DNA of 64,000 nt from Lachnospiraceae bacterium (GTDB lineage Bacteria > Bacillota > Clostridia > Lachnospirales > Lachnospiraceae), in the NCBI GenBank assembly GCA_017558145.1, contig JAFYWF010000063.1, positions 23,253-87,252 of the forward strand, in the 5' to 3' direction. The stretch's first letter is position 1, and each line of letters starts with the position of its first letter. The notes below the pieces were generated by a model. That model saw only the letters and a program-made list of their open reading frames with translations, was not told the DNA's origin and made no database searches. Below are positions 63,953-64,000 of this stretch, piece by piece. A program made the position numbers and the translations under genes.

Positions 63953-64000
63953 CATTTCCTAAAGAACTGCTTTGCTTGTACCTTGAAAATTAAACAGTAA

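Noticed and set aside
1..64000. CRISPR arrays, insertion sequences and prophage genes
   Set aside because: No regularly spaced direct repeats, transposase motifs, integrases or phage structural genes were seen. The only multi-copy short sequence is the A6-GTGC-A6 promoter element.

Overview
The window is AT-rich, densely coded DNA from a low-GC Gram-positive, most likely a butyrate-forming Lachnospiraceae (class Clostridia). The evidence is a ptb-buk butyrate pair, a GerA/SpoVAF-type spore germination protein, a Csp-like subtilase, prfB with a programmed +1 frameshift, and the gene order tsaE-tsaB-rimI ... tsaD. No transposase, integrase, phage gene or CRISPR array was seen.

Layout. 1-7.9 kb: surface polysaccharide genes (three GT2 glycosyltransferases, the first cut by the window edge; a WcaJ-type priming sugar-phosphate transferase; an LCP ligase) with one chemoreceptor among them. 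8.1-18 kb: HtrA, a ClpX-like unfoldase with a long linker, a subtilase whose catalytic Ser is Ala, a minus-strand pair (LspA-like, GerA/SpoVAF-like), and a MetQ-like lipoprotein coupled to a polytopic membrane protein. 18.0-18.3 kb: a 176-bp imperfect palindrome, then a minus-strand FAD oxidoreductase. 20.2-22.3 kb: ptb-buk behind a good housekeeping promoter.

22.3-41.1 kb is the most unusual part. It is a plus-strand block of 16 genes built from signalling modules: six FHA proteins, two zinc-ribbon Ser/Thr kinases, one HEPN-pseudokinase membrane protein, one intact and one degenerate PP2C, a VWA-TM-FHA protein, an RDD-FHA protein, an exported TPR protein, an SH3b-transglutaminase, a DUF4145/HEPN-like membrane protein, two tandem WYL regulators and a small membrane protein whose TM segment matches that of kinase 1. 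Six exact copies of AAAAAAGTGCAAAAAA, each 17-18 bp before a -10-like hexamer, stand at the heads of its transcription units, and two diverged copies precede the last two genes. I read it as one co-regulated phospho-signalling system at the cell surface. The WYL proteins are candidate regulators. No secretion structural genes are present here, so its output is unknown.

41.1-45.1 kb: secA and prfB. 45.1-49.4 kb: a small accessory group (RHH protein; PlsC-like acyltransferase, membrane protein and acyl-CoA ligase; a minus-strand membrane protein). 49.4-63.4 kb: housekeeping genes (AlaX-type editing protein, hisC, DUF368, methyltransferase, hslO, nadE, tsaE-tsaB-rimI, rnz, tsaD, ispD). 63.5-64 kb: two tRNA-Ser genes and a structured region that looks like the approach to an rRNA operon.
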